A DNA stretch of 35,020 bases, taken from assembly GCA_016342715.1 (NCBI GenBank), contig JAEINW010000025.1, positions 1-35,020 of the forward strand, written 5' to 3'. The notes below the pieces were generated by a model, which saw only the letters and a list, made by a program, of their open reading frames with translations, made no database searches and was not told the origin of the DNA. Of the stretch, positions 33,410 to 35,020 are shown one piece after another. Each line of letters starts with the position of its first letter. Position 1 is the first letter of the stretch. Source of the DNA: Salinivirgaceae bacterium. Lineage in GTDB: Bacteria > Bacteroidota > Bacteroidia > Bacteroidales > SZUA-534. Both the position numbers and the translations under genes were made by a program.

Positions 33410-34591
33410 ATGAAAACACTATTTAAAATACAGATAATATTCGCTGCACTTTTATTGGTTACTTCAAACATAAATGCCGGCGAACTGGAAGATATTATTG
33501 CCAAGCATATTAAAGCACATGGCGGAATAGAAAATTGGAAAAATGTTGAGTCTCTTACTATAACCGGTTCTTTTACCGGATTTAGCGTCTCTTCCGAATT
33601 TACCACCATAAAAAAAAGACCAAACTTATTCAAAAGTGAATATCGTTTAGGGGAATTTGATATAACGGAAACTTACAATGGCTCAACATACTGGATTATT
33701 GACCCCTCCCTTGACATTGATTTCCCGAGAATAATGAATTCAGCAGAAGAAAATGTAAACCTTCAGAAAGCTGAATTTTGTACACCATTTTTTGATTATG
33801 AGAAAAATGGAAGTAAAGTAGAATATCAAGGCGAAGAAGTTGTTGAAGGAGTAAAAGTCTACAAATTACAGTTAACAAGAAAAAATGGAAACAATGAGAC
33901 TTGGTATTTAAATGCTAAAACCTATTTAGAATTTAAAATGGAGTCAGTTTGGGCTGATTACGCATCTCCATTAAGGCAAGAAACATTTTTTGATGATTTT
34001 AGAGAAGTTGACAAAATTATATTGCCATTTTACATTGAACGTTCATTTTCTATTCGTAATAGAATCACCGAAATTGAAGAAGTGAAAATCAATAAAACTG
34101 TTGATAATTATATTTTTGAGATGCCTTTGAGCAAAGAAATTAGTAAAATTAAAAACCTTGAAGGTAATTGGAGCGTTATTGTTGAAGCACTTACGCGCCG
34201 TGGAATGATGCGTATTGATTCTACAAGTTCTGTGATAAATTTTTCTGGTAATAATCTTTTACAAGAAAAAATAACCTACGAAAACTATTTTAAAGTAAAT
34301 AAATTAATTAACTGGACATACAGCTCTGATTCAAAAAACTATAGAATGAGCTTGTATAGCGACCTTACATCGAAACTATATGTTCTTGAAGGAAATTTCA
34401 AAAATGACACATTGGTATTTGATAATAAAGGAATTCAATTTGATACCATTGATAAAAACAATAAAAAATACCAACAATATTCAATTACAAATATTACTGA
34501 CGATAGTTTCCTAATGGAAATTGCCTCGTCGCAAGATAAAGGGGAAACATGGAGAGTTCGAGAAAAATTATATTACTCAAGACTAAAGTAA
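33410..34591 (+). CDS. secreted protein, LolA-like N-terminal and DUF1579-like C-terminal domains
   Basis: 393 residues. A signal peptide (hydrophobic 7-18, cleavage at NINAG) is followed by ELEDIIAKHIKAHGGIENW, typical of the outer-membrane lipoprotein-sorting (LolA-like) fold, and a half-barrel region to about residue 245. The C-terminal part (about 250-393) starts LEGNWSV and ends SQDKGETWRVREKLYYSR, which fits the DUF1579 lipocalin-like family. Both halves are predicted to form beta-barrel-like pockets for lipid-like ligands. The start ATG is 2 bp after the propeller gene stop codon, so translational coupling is likely. A terminator follows. The function is not established; an envelope lipid or lipoprotein role is an inference from the folds. 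Confidence 0.82.
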   Translation: MKTLFKIQIIFAALLLVTSNINAGELEDIIAKHIKAHGGIENWKNVESLTITGSFTGFSVSSEFTTIKKRPNLFKSEYRLGEFDITETYNGSTYWIIDPSLDIDFPRIMNSAEENVNLQKAEFCTPFFDYEKNGSKVEYQGEEVVEGVKVYKLQLTRKNGNNETWYLNAKTYLEFKMESVWADYASPLRQETFFDDFREVDKIILPFYIERSFSIRNRITEIEEVKINKTVDNYIFEMPLSKEISKIKNLEGNWSVIVEALTRRGMMRIDSTSSVINFSGNNLLQEKITYENYFKVNKLINWTYSSDSKNYRMSLYSDLTSKLYVLEGNFKNDTLVFDNKGIQFDTIDKNNKKYQQYSITNITDDSFLMEIASSQDKGETWRVREKLYYSRLK

Positions 34592-34620
34592 CCCCGAATT
34601 ATTTTATTAAAATCCTTCCA

Positions 34621-34648
34621 AAGCGTCTATACATGGGCGCTTTTTTTT
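34621..34648 (+). terminator. rho-independent terminator of the propeller/LolA-like operon
   Basis: A 7-bp stem (34621-34627 AAGCGTC with 34636-34642 GGCGCTT, one G-T wobble) has an 8-nt loop and runs directly into eight T residues (34641-34648). It starts 30 bp after the stop codon. Confidence 0.85.
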
Positions 34649-34727
34649 ATAAAAACATTTTTAGATCAGTAGATAAGTTCATATGTACAGACGCAGCAAT
34701 TATACGGGCTTATTATATGTGCAAATG

Positions 34728-34789
34728 CTGTCAGGAGCTACGCACGCTGACAGATTTGACCTGACTACGTCCGAAGGTCTTGTCAGCGT
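34728..34789. repeat. overlapping inverted repeats that can form two alternative hairpins
   Basis: Structure 1 pairs CTGTCAG (34728-34734) with CTGACAG (34747-34753). Structure 2 pairs ACGCTGACA (34744-34752) with TGTCAGCGT (34781-34789), 9 bp, with a nested GACCT/AGGTC stem (34758-34762 with 34775-34779). Both need the same central segment, so they exclude each other. It may be part of a structured RNA, an operator or a repeat element. The transcribed strand is unknown. Confidence 0.55.
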
Positions 34790-34810
34790 CTCTCTCACGA
34801 AATGAAACAA

Positions 34811-34824
34811 AGTAGTTAACTACT
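34811..34824. repeat. perfect 14-bp palindrome AGTAGTTAACTACT
   Basis: Perfect dyad symmetry in gene-free DNA, 26 bp upstream of a second perfect palindrome. It could be an operator for a gene beyond the window. Confidence 0.5.
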
Positions 34825-34849
34825 GACCTTATAAACATTTTTTTAACGA

Positions 34850-34865
34850 AACATTATATAATGTT
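34850..34865. repeat. perfect 16-bp palindrome AACATTATATAATGTT
   Basis: Perfect dyad symmetry, AT-rich, of the size and form of a dimeric regulator operator. It could also arise by chance in AT-rich DNA. Confidence 0.5.
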
Positions 34866-34953
34866 AAGGTGATTCAAACTATAAAAATCAATCAAATACT
34901 GACAATATTACATAAGCTGAAGAGCTGAATAAATAAACAAGCGAGGTATAATA

Positions 34954-35010
34954 GACAAAATTAATGGTTTTTGAGACTGAAGTTGTTCAAGTGGACATTT
35001 TTAATGGTTT
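34954..35010. repeat. 17-bp imperfect direct repeat with 40-bp period
   Basis: GACAAAATTAATGGTTT (34954-34970) and GACATTTTTAATGGTTT (34994-35010) match at 14 of 17 positions, including ten consecutive bases TTAATGGTTT. The pair runs to the window edge and could be the subterminal repeats of an insertion element (IS21-like ends carry such repeats) or iterated protein-binding sites. Confidence 0.4.
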
Positions 35011-35020
35011 ATTTTTCACC

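Larger units (their letters stand above)
34592..35020. other. structured gene-free region at the right edge
   Basis: About 430 bp with no convincing gene. A 71-codon plus-strand frame (34549-34764) overlaps the end of the previous gene, runs through its terminator and lacks any recognisable feature. The region contains a terminator, two overlapping hairpins within 34728-34789 in a locally GC-richer patch, two perfect palindromes and a direct repeat, listed separately. Confidence 0.6.

Noticed and set aside
34549-34764. 71-codon open frame on the plus strand
   Set aside because: Overlaps the end of the LolA-like gene, crosses its rho-independent terminator and includes the structured repeat; unlikely to be translated.
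1-35020. CRISPR array, tRNA, rRNA or complete mobile element
   Set aside because: No regularly spaced repeats, cloverleaf-like or ribosomal sequences, and no transposase or integrase genes were seen in the window.

Overview
The window looks like a chromosomal segment from a member of the Bacteroidota, probably an environmental or marine Bacteroidales/Flavobacteriia-like bacterium. The DNA is AT-rich and genes have no Shine-Dalgarno sequence. There is a type IX secretion (T9SS) cargo with many PKD repeats and a gliding-type C-terminal domain, a PorP/SprF partner, an OmpA protein with PD40 repeats, and Bacteroidota-type lipoproteins. No tRNA, rRNA, CRISPR array or complete mobile element is visible.

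Left part (1-20400, all minus strand). A PAS-only protein with no output domain (18254-20392) lies upstream of a tightly packed seven-gene signalling operon transcribed from 18032 down to 3570, with gaps of 0 to 29 bp. In order the products are: REC-PAS-PAS-histidine kinase; a single-domain Rcp1-type response regulator; REC-PAS-PAS-kinase-REC; REC-PAS-PAS-PAS-GAF-kinase; a 1504-residue REC-PAS-GAF-PAS-GAF-PAS-PAS-kinase-REC; REC fused to a degenerate kinase that has lost its phosphoacceptor His and its G2 ATP box; and REC-PP2C (SpoIIE/RsbU-type) phosphatase. All seven proteins begin with a receiver domain, none has a membrane segment and none has a DNA-binding domain, so the block looks like a cytoplasmic phosphorelay ending in a Ser/Thr phosphatase. 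After a gene-free stretch of about 350 bp comes a large ABCG-like transporter with an N-terminal TerB-like domain (141-3215), then a REP-like palindromic repeat at the window edge.

Middle part (20600-30100). On the plus strand, two paralogous small secreted four-cysteine proteins flank a lipoprotein, with a strong hairpin between the lipoprotein and the second paralogue. Next is a SprB/SprF/SprD-like set: a 1457-residue PKD adhesin-like T9SS cargo and its PorP/SprF partner on the minus strand, and a divergent TPR-PD40-OmpA protein with a TTG start on the plus strand.

Right part (30100-35020). A CaCA-family Na+/Ca2+ antiporter and a small two-helix membrane protein are on the minus strand. 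Divergent from them is a two-gene plus-strand operon encoding a periplasmic PQQ-type beta-propeller and a LolA-like/DUF1579-like protein, closed by a good rho-independent terminator. The last 370 bp carry no convincing gene but are rich in structure: two mutually exclusive hairpins, two perfect palindromes, and a 40-bp-spaced direct repeat at the edge that may be the start of an element lying outside the window.
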